From contig DYMW01000010.1 of NCBI GenBank assembly GCA_020721385.1, forward strand, positions 1 through 24,893: 24,893 nucleotides of DNA, written 5' to 3'. This DNA is from Sulfurovum sp. Its GTDB lineage: Bacteria > Campylobacterota > Campylobacteria > Campylobacterales > Sulfurovaceae. The notes under the pieces are model-generated. The model had not been told where the DNA came from. It did no database searches and saw nothing but the letters and a program-made list of their open reading frames with translations. Each line of letters begins with the position of its first letter. Within the stretch, counting starts at the first letter, position 1. The position numbers were made by a program, and so were the translations under genes. Positions 8,001-15,714 of the stretch are shown one piece after another.

Positions 8001-8219
8001 ATGTGTGTTGAAAAGATACAAAAAATCCTTTTGGCTTCAGTGTTGGGAATTGTCCTAATGTTGATAGGAACAGGCTCTCTTAAACTGGCATTAATGTTAC
8101 AAGTTATTGTCATTATTATGTTAATGATGAGTGCTTTTTCAGGATTTTGTTTCATTACAAAAATACTCAGCTCTGAATTTCCTTCCTGTAATGACAAAGA
8201 TAAAGAGGACAAAAAATAA
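8001..8219 (+). CDS. Small two-helix membrane protein, DUF2892-like
   Basis: The 72-residue product has two hydrophobic segments (about residues 9-25 and 29-47). They are separated by a short SLK turn and followed by GFCFITKIL and a highly charged C-terminal tail (DKDKEDKK). An N-terminal VEKIQKILLASVLGIVL helix and a GFC motif after helix 2 recall DUF2892 inner-membrane proteins, but this match is from memory and is weak. CAGGAG lies seven bases before the ATG, so translation should be strong. The stop overlaps the purM start as TAATG, which implies translational coupling with purine synthesis. Its function is unknown. Confidence 0.75.
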   Translation: MCVEKIQKILLASVLGIVLMLIGTGSLKLALMLQVIVIIMLMMSAFSGFCFITKILSSEFPSCNDKDKEDKK

Positions 8220-9214
8220 TGGCAAACATTTCATATAAAGATGCTGGGGTGGATATTGATGCAGGAAACAACTTTGTTGAAGCAATTAAAGCAGATGTAA
8301 AATCAACCTTTGATGCGAATGTAATCGGAGGTATCGGTTCATTTGCAGGTGCGTATGCCCTTCCAACAGGATATAAGGAACCTGTAATTCTTTCCGCAAC
8401 CGATGGTGTAGGAACCAAATTAAAACTTGCCATTGAGAGCAATATTTTTGATACCGTAGGTATTGACCTTGTTGCAATGTGTGTCAATGACCTTATTTGT
8501 AACTTTGGAACGCCAATGTTCTTCTTGGACTACTATGCAACAGGAAAATTGGTTCCTGCCAATGCCAAAGATGTAGTAGCTGGAATTGCTGAAGGATGTC
8601 GCCGTTCAGAGTGTTCATTGGTAGGTGGTGAAACCGCAGAAATGCCAGGAATGTACTCAAATGATGACTTTGATTTGGCTGGATTTGCAGTAGGGATTGC
8701 CGAGCGTTCAGAGATGGATACCCTCTCTAATGTTCAAGAGGGTCAAGTCATTATTGCCCTGCCAAGTTCAGGTGTACACTCCAATGGTTTCTCGTTGGTT
8801 AGAAAACTTTTCTTTGAAAAACTAGGCATGAGTCTACAAGATGATTTTAATGGTAAACCACTCATTGACACACTACTCACTCCAACACGTATCTATGTCA
8901 AAGAGTTCAAAGCCAATAAAGCAAACATCAAAGCCTTAGCCCACATTACAGGTGGTGGAATTGTTGAAAACTTACCAAGAGTTTTACCTGATGGAATGCG
9001 TGCAAAAATCAATAAAGAAAGTATTAGAGTGCTTCCTATTTTTGAATTCATGAGCCAATATGTTGACGAAGAAGAGATGTTTAGAACTTTCAATATGGGT
9101 GTAGGTATGATTTTAGTGGTCGATGCCGATAAGGTTGATACCATTTGTGCCAATACAGATGGTTATGTCATTGGTACCATCCAAGCAGGTGAAAAAGGCG
9201 TTGATTTAATCTAA
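8219..9214 (+). CDS. purM: Phosphoribosylformylglycinamidine cyclo-ligase (AIR synthetase)
   Basis: PurM converts formylglycinamidine ribonucleotide to aminoimidazole ribonucleotide with ATP, the fifth step of de novo purine synthesis. The 331-residue product begins with YKDAGVDIDAG and contains ATDGVGTKLKLA and VGGETAEMPGMY, the ATP/substrate-binding signatures of PurM. It continues with HITGGGIVENLPRVLP and FNMGVGM. The length is close to the usual 340-350. The start overlaps the previous stop by one base (TAATG), so it relies on coupling to the small membrane gene. It is isolated from other pur genes, which is common in this phylum. Confidence 0.97.
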   Translation: MANISYKDAGVDIDAGNNFVEAIKADVKSTFDANVIGGIGSFAGAYALPTGYKEPVILSATDGVGTKLKLAIESNIFDTVGIDLVAMCVNDLICNFGTPMFFLDYYATGKLVPANAKDVVAGIAEGCRRSECSLVGGETAEMPGMYSNDDFDLAGFAVGIAERSEMDTLSNVQEGQVIIALPSSGVHSNGFSLVRKLFFEKLGMSLQDDFNGKPLIDTLLTPTRIYVKEFKANKANIKALAHITGGGIVENLPRVLPDGMRAKINKESIRVLPIFEFMSQYVDEEEMFRTFNMGVGMILVVDADKVDTICANTDGYVIGTIQAGEKGVDLI

Positions 9215-9221
9215 AATCAAC
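9200..9221 (+). terminator. Weak hairpin at the purM stop
   Basis: GTTGATTT (9200-9207) and AAATCAAC (9214-9221) form an 8-bp AT-rich stem with a 6-base loop that includes the purM stop codon. There is no strong T-run behind it. Confidence 0.3.
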
Positions 9222-9231
9222 ACCATATTTC

Positions 9232-9240
9232 TGCTATAAT
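9232..9240 (+). promoter_or_regulatory. Putative extended -10 promoter of the LysR gene
   Basis: TGCTATAAT is a perfect TATAAT (9235-9240) with the TGn extension, 44 bases before the LysR ATG. Confidence 0.5.
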
Positions 9241-9284
9241 CATTTGATACAATAATATAATCTTTTAAGGGGGTTACACCATCT

Positions 9285-10181
9285 ATGAAACTAACATTAA
9301 GACAAATGGAGATATTTTTAAATGTGGTTAAAGAGGGTCACCTTACCAATGTAGCAAAAAAAATGGGGCTAAGTCAATCGGCTATTTCTATGTCGATTAA
9401 AGAACTAGAAAACATTTTAAACCATCCTCTTTTTGACCGAATCAATAAAAAACTCATTCTCAATGAGATGGGACGTGCTTTTGAAAAAGAGATTGCACCC
9501 ATGATAAAAAAGCTTAAAGATATTGAATATGAATTTAAAAACTCTGTTAATAAAGGCATGGTAAGAGTGGGGGCGAGTACCACTATTGTTGACTATCTGA
9601 TGCCTCCAATTCTTTGTAGCTACATGAACAACTATCCTGAGGTAAAGGTTGGACTCAAAGAGGGCAATACCCAACGCATTGTTGAACTGCTTAAAGAGGG
9701 TGAGATAGATGTTGGATTTATCGAAGGAAGGGTGAATGACCCCGATATTATCAAAGAGATTATTGGTATTGATGAGTTAATTGTGGTAACCACCGACCAA
9801 TCATTAATCATACCCTCCTTTATTGATACCTTACAAGAAAAAAAATGGGTCTTACGAGAAGAGGGTTCAGGAACACGTGATGTTTTTTTAGACTACATTA
9901 AAGACAAAGTCGACCACATCAATATCTTTTTAGAACTTGGACATACCGAATCCATTAAATCCCTTCTACTCAATCATCAATGTTTAACCTGTATCTCAAA
10001 AATTGCTGTAAGGTCGGAACTCAGTGATGGTAAACTCATGCAAGTTCCTCTTAAAAAATTTGAATGTAAACGTGAATTTTTAATGATTTATCATAAAGAC
10101 AAATATCACAGTGAACTCTTTGAAAAGTTTATCTACTTTAGTAAAAGCATGATTAAGAAGATGTTGAACGAAACACGTTAA
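9285..10181 (+). CDS. LysR-family transcriptional regulator
   Basis: The 298-residue product has an N-terminal winged helix-turn-helix (residues about 3-61: LRQMEIFLNVVKEGHLTNVA, then SQSAISMSIKELE). A linker helix and a periplasmic-binding-protein-like effector domain follow (from VRVGASTTIVDYLMPPIL). LREEGSGTR near residues 190-198 is typical of the YeiE/CysB-like branch that binds small anions or similar ligands, but the ligand cannot be named. The start has AAGGGGG about 11 bases upstream, rather far. No divergent target gene is adjacent. The 3' end overlaps the mobA 3' end by 29 bases on the opposite strand. Confidence 0.92.
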   Translation: MKLTLRQMEIFLNVVKEGHLTNVAKKMGLSQSAISMSIKELENILNHPLFDRINKKLILNEMGRAFEKEIAPMIKKLKDIEYEFKNSVNKGMVRVGASTTIVDYLMPPILCSYMNNYPEVKVGLKEGNTQRIVELLKEGEIDVGFIEGRVNDPDIIKEIIGIDELIVVTTDQSLIIPSFIDTLQEKKWVLREEGSGTRDVFLDYIKDKVDHINIFLELGHTESIKSLLLNHQCLTCISKIAVRSELSDGKLMQVPLKKFECKREFLMIYHKDKYHSELFEKFIYFSKSMIKKMLNETR

Positions 10182-10731
10182 GGGCTTTTTGATAATCAGA
10201 AGGATGGTTTAAATTTAAAAACAAATCATCCTCTTTCATCTCAACTTCTTGTGTCATTACTTTAGATAAAAGCAGTTGAAGCCGATGATTTCCCTCTTCT
10301 AAAAATTTCTTTGCTTCATTTAAAATTCCTCGGCGATAAATGGCACACAAAGGCTCAAGCCCCTGTTTTGACCGTGCCACAATTACCACACTCTCGTGTT
10401 TTGCTTCCTGATAAAGTTGCTCAATCATTTGAGTGGAGATTAAAGGAGCATCAACACTTAACACAAAGACTTCATCTACGGTTATTAACGTTTCAAAAAT
10501 AGAAACCAATGCCACCAAAGGGGATGAACTCTCATAACCATCTTCTATAATGGTAGCTGGAAAATCAAATTTATTTGACTTGGCTGAAATATAAACGTTA
10601 TCAAAAAATTGTAACAAACGCACATATTGATACTCTGCCAAACTGTTAAAATTGCCAAAAGGAAGCAATGCTTTATCCTCTTGCATTCGAGAACTTTTTC
10701 CTCCTGCAACAATCACGGCTATTTTTTTCAT
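10153..10731 (-). CDS. mobA: Molybdenum cofactor guanylyltransferase MobA
   Basis: MobA adds GMP to molybdopterin to make the guanine dinucleotide cofactor of DMSO-reductase-family enzymes such as Nap and Fdh. The 192-residue product starts MKKIAVIVAGGKSSRMQEDK, the nucleotide-binding G-G-x-S-x-R-M-x-x-D-K signature. LSVDAPLIS is the metal-binding acidic motif, and LEPLCAIYRR is the typical MobA central segment. I chose the ATG at 10731: the family begins directly before the AVIVAGG strand, and AAGAG precedes this start. An upstream ATG at 10770 would overlap dacB and add 13 unconserved residues. It is the last gene of the dacB run and converges on the LysR gene. Confidence 0.88.
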   Translation of the reverse strand: MKKIAVIVAGGKSSRMQEDKALLPFGNFNSLAEYQYVRLLQFFDNVYISAKSNKFDFPATIIEDGYESSSPLVALVSIFETLITVDEVFVLSVDAPLISTQMIEQLYQEAKHESVVIVARSKQGLEPLCAIYRRGILNEAKKFLEEGNHRLQLLLSKVMTQEVEMKEDDLFLNLNHPSDYQKALNVFRSTSS

Positions 10732-10744
10732 AAAAAGGCTCTTT

Positions 10745-12139
10745 TTATTGTGTTCTTCCAATCCATTCAATAATGGTATCCGCTAATTTTCGACCATATC
10801 TGGCTGAAAATTTATCGTTAACCAAAACCACCACCACATAACGTTGACCTGAAACACCTTCTACATAACCTGCAATATTGGAAACACCTCTAATGGTTCC
10901 TGTTTTCATCCATGCTTTTCCAAAAACACTAGAATTATAAAAACGTCGTTTAATCGTTCCATCAATACCTGCAATAGAGAGCGTATCCATCCATCGTTGT
11001 CCATAGGTTTTAGCCCCATGATCTAACAAATTTGCCAATGTTTGTGCGGTAATTTTAGAGGTTCTTGAAAGTCCTGAACCATTATCAATAAAGGTTTTTC
11101 CTTTCTCTAAAATATAGTATCTATTTAAAATTTTTTTGATGGCATTACGCCCTTTTACGTTGCTACTTGGAAGAGGATATTTAATTGCCCCCAAGGTCAA
11201 CATAATCTGTCGAGCAAAGAGATTGTTACTCTTTTTGGCTGTCTTAGAAATAATCTCTTCAAGAGATTGAGAGTAGTGTGAAAAAAGATAATTGGCCTTT
11301 GGTGGTGTTGAACTCAATTGCAGTTTTCCATTCAATACAATACCTTGATTTTTCATCTGTGCTACTAATGTATAATAAAAAGAGAGATAAGGTTTGGTTA
11401 CCACTTTACAAATGGTTCTAGGGGGACACTGTCTTGCAATCGCACCCGAAAATACCATGGTTGATTCATTAATACTTACTCTAGGCCAAGCACGTGATCC
11501 ACGACATGAACCATTAACCACCTTTAACTTATTGACCACCTTATAACTTAAATCGGGAATATCTTTATTGATACTGACTGCTTTTCCATAAGGAGTGACA
11601 CAAAGGGTACTTTTACGCTCATTGAACATCATTGCATCAGGCATGGCATTGTAAGGGCTGTAGATATTGTTATCAAAACCTGAGTTGTTTTGTGTAGAGA
11701 CTTGAAAACGACTTCTATCAATCACAATATTGCCCATAATATGCCGAATACCTTGATTTCTCATTTCACTAACAATACTATCCACATCGTCTGTTGCCAA
11801 AGTGGGGTCGCCTGAAGCTTTGACAATAAAATCTCCTTTTAATAAACCATTTTTAATCGTTCCTGTATAATAAAACTTGGTCTCCCAACGATAATCATAC
11901 CCCAATTCCAGTAGTGCCGAATAGGTGGTTAAGAGTTTAATAACCGAAGCAGGAGAACGCTCTGTATGTGTATGCCAAGAGACAAGTGGCGTAAAAGAGT
12001 TCACTGCTTGAACATGAATACTGTAGTTGTTTTTATTTAAAGGAATCGAATCAATTTTGTGTGCCAAACCAATGGGCATTACACTTCCAAAGGCTCTACT
12101 AAAAAGAATAATAAAAATAAAAAAGATAAGTTTTTTCAC
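10745..12139 (-). CDS. dacB: D-alanyl-D-alanine carboxypeptidase/endopeptidase, PBP4 (family S13)
   Basis: This periplasmic penicillin-binding protein trims pentapeptide stems and cleaves peptide cross-links in peptidoglycan. The product has 464 residues and a signal peptide (MKKLIFFIFIILFSRAFG). The serine-peptidase motifs are present: S65-x-x-K68 in SPASVIKLL, SNN in KKSNNLFARQ and KTG in WMKTGTIRG. An inserted domain between the SxxK and SNN motifs is normal for S13. The start is GTG, immediately after the TAG of a 25-codon ORF, and its ribosome-binding site (TAGGA) lies inside that ORF. Expression is therefore probably coupled to the tiny peptide. mobA follows 13 bases after its stop. Confidence 0.95.
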   Translation of the reverse strand: MKKLIFFIFIILFSRAFGSVMPIGLAHKIDSIPLNKNNYSIHVQAVNSFTPLVSWHTHTERSPASVIKLLTTYSALLELGYDYRWETKFYYTGTIKNGLLKGDFIVKASGDPTLATDDVDSIVSEMRNQGIRHIMGNIVIDRSRFQVSTQNNSGFDNNIYSPYNAMPDAMMFNERKSTLCVTPYGKAVSINKDIPDLSYKVVNKLKVVNGSCRGSRAWPRVSINESTMVFSGAIARQCPPRTICKVVTKPYLSFYYTLVAQMKNQGIVLNGKLQLSSTPPKANYLFSHYSQSLEEIISKTAKKSNNLFARQIMLTLGAIKYPLPSSNVKGRNAIKKILNRYYILEKGKTFIDNGSGLSRTSKITAQTLANLLDHGAKTYGQRWMDTLSIAGIDGTIKRRFYNSSVFGKAWMKTGTIRGVSNIAGYVEGVSGQRYVVVVLVNDKFSARYGRKLADTIIEWIGRTQ

Positions 12140-12217
12140 CTATATTCCTATAAACATAAAGAGTAAGTAAGAGAATAAAAGAGCAATTTGCCCAAAATAC
12201 GACCGTTGTTTTTTCAT
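12140..12217 (-). CDS. 25-residue single-helix membrane peptide upstream of dacB
   Basis: A 25-codon ORF, MKKQRSYFGQIALL then FSYLLFMFIGI, starts with ATG preceded by TAAGG at good spacing. It ends with TAG directly abutting the GTG of dacB. Residues 9-25 form one hydrophobic helix after a basic N terminus, so it should insert with the N terminus inside. The dacB ribosome-binding site lies within its last codons, so ribosomes finishing this peptide would feed dacB initiation. It could be a real small membrane protein acting with PBP4 or a leader ORF that controls dacB translation. I recognise no family. Support comes from a promoter-like element, ribosome-binding site, start, hydrophobicity and spacing. 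Confidence 0.6.
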   Translation of the reverse strand: MKKQRSYFGQIALLFSYLLFMFIGI

Positions 12218-12243
12218 AAATAACCTTAAAAGAAATTTTTATG

Positions 12244-12254
12244 ATAATAGTCAA
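12244..12254 (-). promoter_or_regulatory. Putative promoter of 25-codon ORF-dacB-mobA
   Basis: On the minus strand TTGACTATTAT gives -10 TATTAT with a TTGAC extension, matching the TTGGN-TAWNAT form of other promoters here. It lies 26 bases upstream of the 25-codon ORF and downstream of the 58-codon ORF's stop. Confidence 0.45.
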
Positions 12255-12292
12255 AAATTACTTTAAAAGTCCTATACTTTAGGGGTTTATTT

Positions 12293-12469
12293 TTAACAGA
12301 CCGTCCAATTCTCTAACTTAAAGATATCTTCTGTGCAAGGCATTCCTTTCCAACCAGAAACATCCAGATACATCATCGAAGTACTTAATGCATAATATGA
12401 AGGGTAAGTTACCGAAGGGTCATCTAACAGTTCTGAAATATAGAGCCGTTCTTTCTTTTTTTGATACAT
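12293..12469 (-). CDS. 58-residue hypothetical protein downstream of recJ
   Basis: A 58-codon ORF begins MYQKKKERLYISELLDDPSV, continues through TYPSYYALSTSMMYLDVSGW and ends in ENWTVC. It starts 3 bases after the recJ stop (TAA AAA ATG). The ribosome-binding site would lie inside the recJ end (GGAAAA) and is weak. The product is soluble-looking and rich in Tyr, Ser, Asp and Trp, with cysteines at 45 and at the very C terminus. No signal peptide or membrane helix is visible. The placement suggests translational coupling to recJ, and the residue composition looks protein-like rather than random. I do not recognise the family and assign no function. Confidence 0.55.
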   Translation of the reverse strand: MYQKKKERLYISELLDDPSVTYPSYYALSTSMMYLDVSGWKGMPCTEDIFKLENWTVC

Positions 12470-12472
12470 TTT

Positions 12473-14077
12473 TTATAAAATTTTTTCCACCATCAACTGT
12501 AACGTCACACGATTGTTAAAATGGTTCTCATTAATACCATAAACAACTGAAACCACTTGCCCAATGTGAAAAATTTCTTTGGTCTTAAAGAGTACTCCTT
12601 GTTGAATAATCCCCTCATGTGAAAAAGTAAAACGTCGATGTTCATTCTCTTTTCCCATATTGACAACCTCTTCTATGATAACATTATTGGTAATAAACTT
12701 GGGTCGTGGATTGGCTTGACCATAAGGCTCATACATTTTCATCATGCCAATTAAATTAAAATCAATATGTTTAAAACTTAACACTCCTAAAATATCTGGG
12801 TCAACCACCATTGTATTGTAATTTTCAGCCAAGTAATTCTGTTGTAGCTCTTTTTTAAAAGTTTCTAAATTCTCTTTGGGTAGACTCAAACCAATAGCAG
12901 AATCATGACCTCCAAATTTATTAAAAAGAGAACGACAAGGGTCGGTGATTTTAAAAAGATTACAGACATGAAAACTTCGTCCACTCCCTTTTAAATCACC
13001 CTGTTCACTGTGGGTTAAAATAATGGTTGGTTTCTCATACACCTTTCCTACCCTTGCGGCAACAATACCCACTACCCCTTCATGCCAATTCTCACCAACC
13101 ACCACAATAACAGGGTCATCAGGATTTACCAAAGCTAATGCTTCATCAGTAATGCTCTGTTCAGTTGCTTTTCGAGCGTTGTTAAAATCAATCAGTCGCT
13201 TTAACCGTATCTGGGCATCATAAATATTGCTACTTAATAAAAACTCTACCGCCCATTTGGCATCATCCATGCGTCCTGCAGAATTGAGTACAGGAGCAAT
13301 CTGAAACCCAATATCTTCTGCATTGAGTACCTCTTTATCCAATTTTTCCCTAAAAGCTTGAATCGCAGGTAACGTAGAACGGTTAAGCAGTTGTAATCCC
13401 GCCAAAACCATCGCCCGATTGATATGTTGCAACGGCATCATATCGGCAATAATAGCAATGGCAACCAACCCAATATAGGACTTAATGTCCATTTGACTCT
13501 TTAAAGCCTTATTCAACGAGGCTATAAGGTACCATGCAATCTGGGCTCCACACACTTCAGCATAAGGAAAAGAGCAATCTTCTTGTTTTTGGTCAATAAT
13601 AGCATAAGCTTGGGGTAAAACAGTTGGCAGTAAATGATGATCGGTAATAATCAACTCAATGTTTTTTTCTTGACACAATTTAGAGGCTTCTACTGCAGCA
13701 ATACCATTGTCTACCGTAATGGCTAAATCATACGTTTCAATTCTTGGAATTAAATTGGTAGAGAGTCCATACCCATCACGAAAACGGTTAGGAATAATCC
13801 ATTTTAAGTCAACCCCAATGGCATTGAAAAACATCTTCATAAGCGTCGTTGAAATTACCCCATCGACATCATAATCACCAATAAGAACAATTTTTTCACT
13901 TTGATGAATCGCTTGAACAATACGCTCTGTGGCTCTGTCCATATCTTTAAAGGTAGAAGGGTTCGGTAAATCGGTTAAAGAGAGAAAACCCTCGTTTTTA
14001 AAACGAGTGCTTAACTGTTGCTCTATATTTTGGGGAGAAATAGGGGTATAGAGCGATGAAGCTCTATACAAATTCAT
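12473..14077 (-). CDS. recJ: Single-stranded-DNA-specific 5'-3' exonuclease RecJ
   Basis: RecJ degrades single-stranded DNA 5' to 3' in recombination, mismatch and base-excision repair. The product of about 534 residues is a DHH-superfamily phosphoesterase. Motif I is GDYDVDGV (near residue 68), motif III is TDHH (D146-H148), and the DHHA1 part has GSGRSFHVCNL and KFGGHDSAIGL. An OB-like C-terminal region follows. I chose the ATG at 14077, which overlaps pyrG by 14 bases; a TTG at 14098 would add seven residues. Neither has a strong ribosome-binding site, consistent with coupling to pyrG. It is followed almost at once by the 58-codon ORF. Confidence 0.93.
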   Translation of the reverse strand: MNLYRASSLYTPISPQNIEQQLSTRFKNEGFLSLTDLPNPSTFKDMDRATERIVQAIHQSEKIVLIGDYDVDGVISTTLMKMFFNAIGVDLKWIIPNRFRDGYGLSTNLIPRIETYDLAITVDNGIAAVEASKLCQEKNIELIITDHHLLPTVLPQAYAIIDQKQEDCSFPYAEVCGAQIAWYLIASLNKALKSQMDIKSYIGLVAIAIIADMMPLQHINRAMVLAGLQLLNRSTLPAIQAFREKLDKEVLNAEDIGFQIAPVLNSAGRMDDAKWAVEFLLSSNIYDAQIRLKRLIDFNNARKATEQSITDEALALVNPDDPVIVVVGENWHEGVVGIVAARVGKVYEKPTIILTHSEQGDLKGSGRSFHVCNLFKITDPCRSLFNKFGGHDSAIGLSLPKENLETFKKELQQNYLAENYNTMVVDPDILGVLSFKHIDFNLIGMMKMYEPYGQANPRPKFITNNVIIEEVVNMGKENEHRRFTFSHEGIIQQGVLFKTKEIFHIGQVVSVVYGINENHFNNRVTLQLMVEKIL

Positions 14078-15698
14078 AATTGAGTGCCGTTTTAACAAAA
14101 GTTAAAATAGCTGGATTGGGATTTTGTAATCGAGAGGTAAATTCAGGATGAAATTGTACGCCTAAAAACCATGGATGGTCGGTTATCTCTACCGCTTCAA
14201 TTAATCCATTTGATTCACCTGTAATTATCATACCATTCTTCTCTAATGCTTCCCTATAGAGTGGATTGGCTTCATATCGATGTCGATGTCTCTCAAAAAT
14301 GGTTGAAGCACCATAAGCTTCACGAAGTTTTGATCCCTCTTTGGTATCACATTCATACTCACCTAAACGCAGTGTTCCACCCATTGGAGAAGTAATGGTT
14401 CTAATTTGGGTTGAACCAGCAGCATCAATAAATTCATCAATCAGATAAATAATAGGGTTTTTTGTCTCTTTATTAAATTCTACAGAAGTTGCATCTTTAA
14501 TTCCTAGAATGTTTCGAGCAAATTCAATCATGGCAAGTTGCATTCCAAGACAAATTCCCAAAAATGGTATTTTGTTTTCTCGTGCATAGGTAATGGATGC
14601 AATTTTTCCTTCAACACCACGTTCACCAAATCCACCTGCAACCAAAATACCTGAACAATCTGTTAAGTATTTTTTAGCTCCTTCTGATTCTACTTTTTCA
14701 CTGTCAACCCATTTAATTTCAACTTCTGTATCTAAATTGGCACCCGCATGAATAAGGGCTTCAGTTAAAGATTTATATGACTCTTTTAAATCCAAATATT
14801 TACCTACAAAAGCAATACATGTTTTTTTACTAGGTTCAATAATTTTATGTACCAAATCAGACCAAAGTTGCATATTGGGTTTCAGTTCACCCAAATCAAG
14901 TTGTTTTGCAATAGGAATCAATATATCTTGAGCCATAAAATTTAAAGGTACTTCATAAATGGTAGGTGCATCTACCGCTTCAATTACTGAATCTTCATCT
15001 ACATCACATGTGTAGGCAATTTTACGTTTGATTTCTGTTGGAATACGCTTTTCTCCTCTAAGAATAAGCATATGTGGTGTAATACCAATACGTCGTAATT
15101 CTTGTACTGAGTGTTGTGTTGGTTTGGTCTTTAATTCACCAGCGGTTCGAATATACGGTAGCAGTGTAACATGAATATTCATCAGTCTACTTTTACCCAG
15201 TTCATGTTTCATTTGACGAATGGTTTCTAAAAAAGGCAGTCCTTCCATATCACCTGTCGTTCCACCAAGTTCAACAATTAAAATCTCTTTGCCTTCACCT
15301 GCTAAAATGATTCTCTCTTTAATTTCATTGGTAATATGGGGAACAATTTGAATGGTTTTCCCCAAATATTTACCTTGACGTTCATTTTCAATAACCGTTT
15401 TATAAATTTGACCTGTGGTAAAATTGTTGTTTTGGGTTAAAGAGCTGTCTAAGAAACGTTCATAGTGTCCCAAATCCAAATCGGTTTCGGCTCCATCTTT
15501 GGTAACAAATACTTCACCATGTTCCAAAGGAGACATCGTTCCTGGATCAACGTTAATATAAGGGTCAAGTTTTAATACCCCTATACGTAATCCTGAATGT
15601 TTTAAAAGGGTTCCTATACTGGCTGCGGTAATTCCTTTTCCAAGCGAACTTAATACGCCTCCTGTTACAAATATATATTTGGTCTGGTTGTTTAACAT
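14064..15698 (-). CDS. pyrG: CTP synthase
   Basis: PyrG aminates UTP to CTP with ATP and glutamine, the last step of pyrimidine nucleotide synthesis. The 544-residue product (E. coli 545) has the N-terminal synthetase domain with VTGGVLSSLGKGITAAS (P-loop) and the C-terminal class I glutamine amidotransferase. That domain's nucleophile is C383 in GICLGMQ, with H517 and E519 in QFHPEF. The start at 15698 has GAGGAAA seven bases upstream, whereas the open frame runs 19 codons further with no family match. It begins 16 bases after the dnaN stop, where gyrB or recF would often stand. Confidence 0.97.
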   Translation of the reverse strand: MLNNQTKYIFVTGGVLSSLGKGITAASIGTLLKHSGLRIGVLKLDPYINVDPGTMSPLEHGEVFVTKDGAETDLDLGHYERFLDSSLTQNNNFTTGQIYKTVIENERQGKYLGKTIQIVPHITNEIKERIILAGEGKEILIVELGGTTGDMEGLPFLETIRQMKHELGKSRLMNIHVTLLPYIRTAGELKTKPTQHSVQELRRIGITPHMLILRGEKRIPTEIKRKIAYTCDVDEDSVIEAVDAPTIYEVPLNFMAQDILIPIAKQLDLGELKPNMQLWSDLVHKIIEPSKKTCIAFVGKYLDLKESYKSLTEALIHAGANLDTEVEIKWVDSEKVESEGAKKYLTDCSGILVAGGFGERGVEGKIASITYARENKIPFLGICLGMQLAMIEFARNILGIKDATSVEFNKETKNPIIYLIDEFIDAAGSTQIRTITSPMGGTLRLGEYECDTKEGSKLREAYGASTIFERHRHRYEANPLYREALEKNGMIITGESNGLIEAVEITDHPWFLGVQFHPEFTSRLQNPNPAILTFVKTALNYEFV

Positions 15699-15714
15699 CA
15701 ATAATTTCCTCTGT

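Noticed and set aside
7832..8212. 126-residue minus-strand open frame opposite the small membrane gene
   Set aside because: It covers the divergent promoter region and lies antisense to a gene with a clear ribosome-binding site. The product has no recognisable domain and it has no good start signal.
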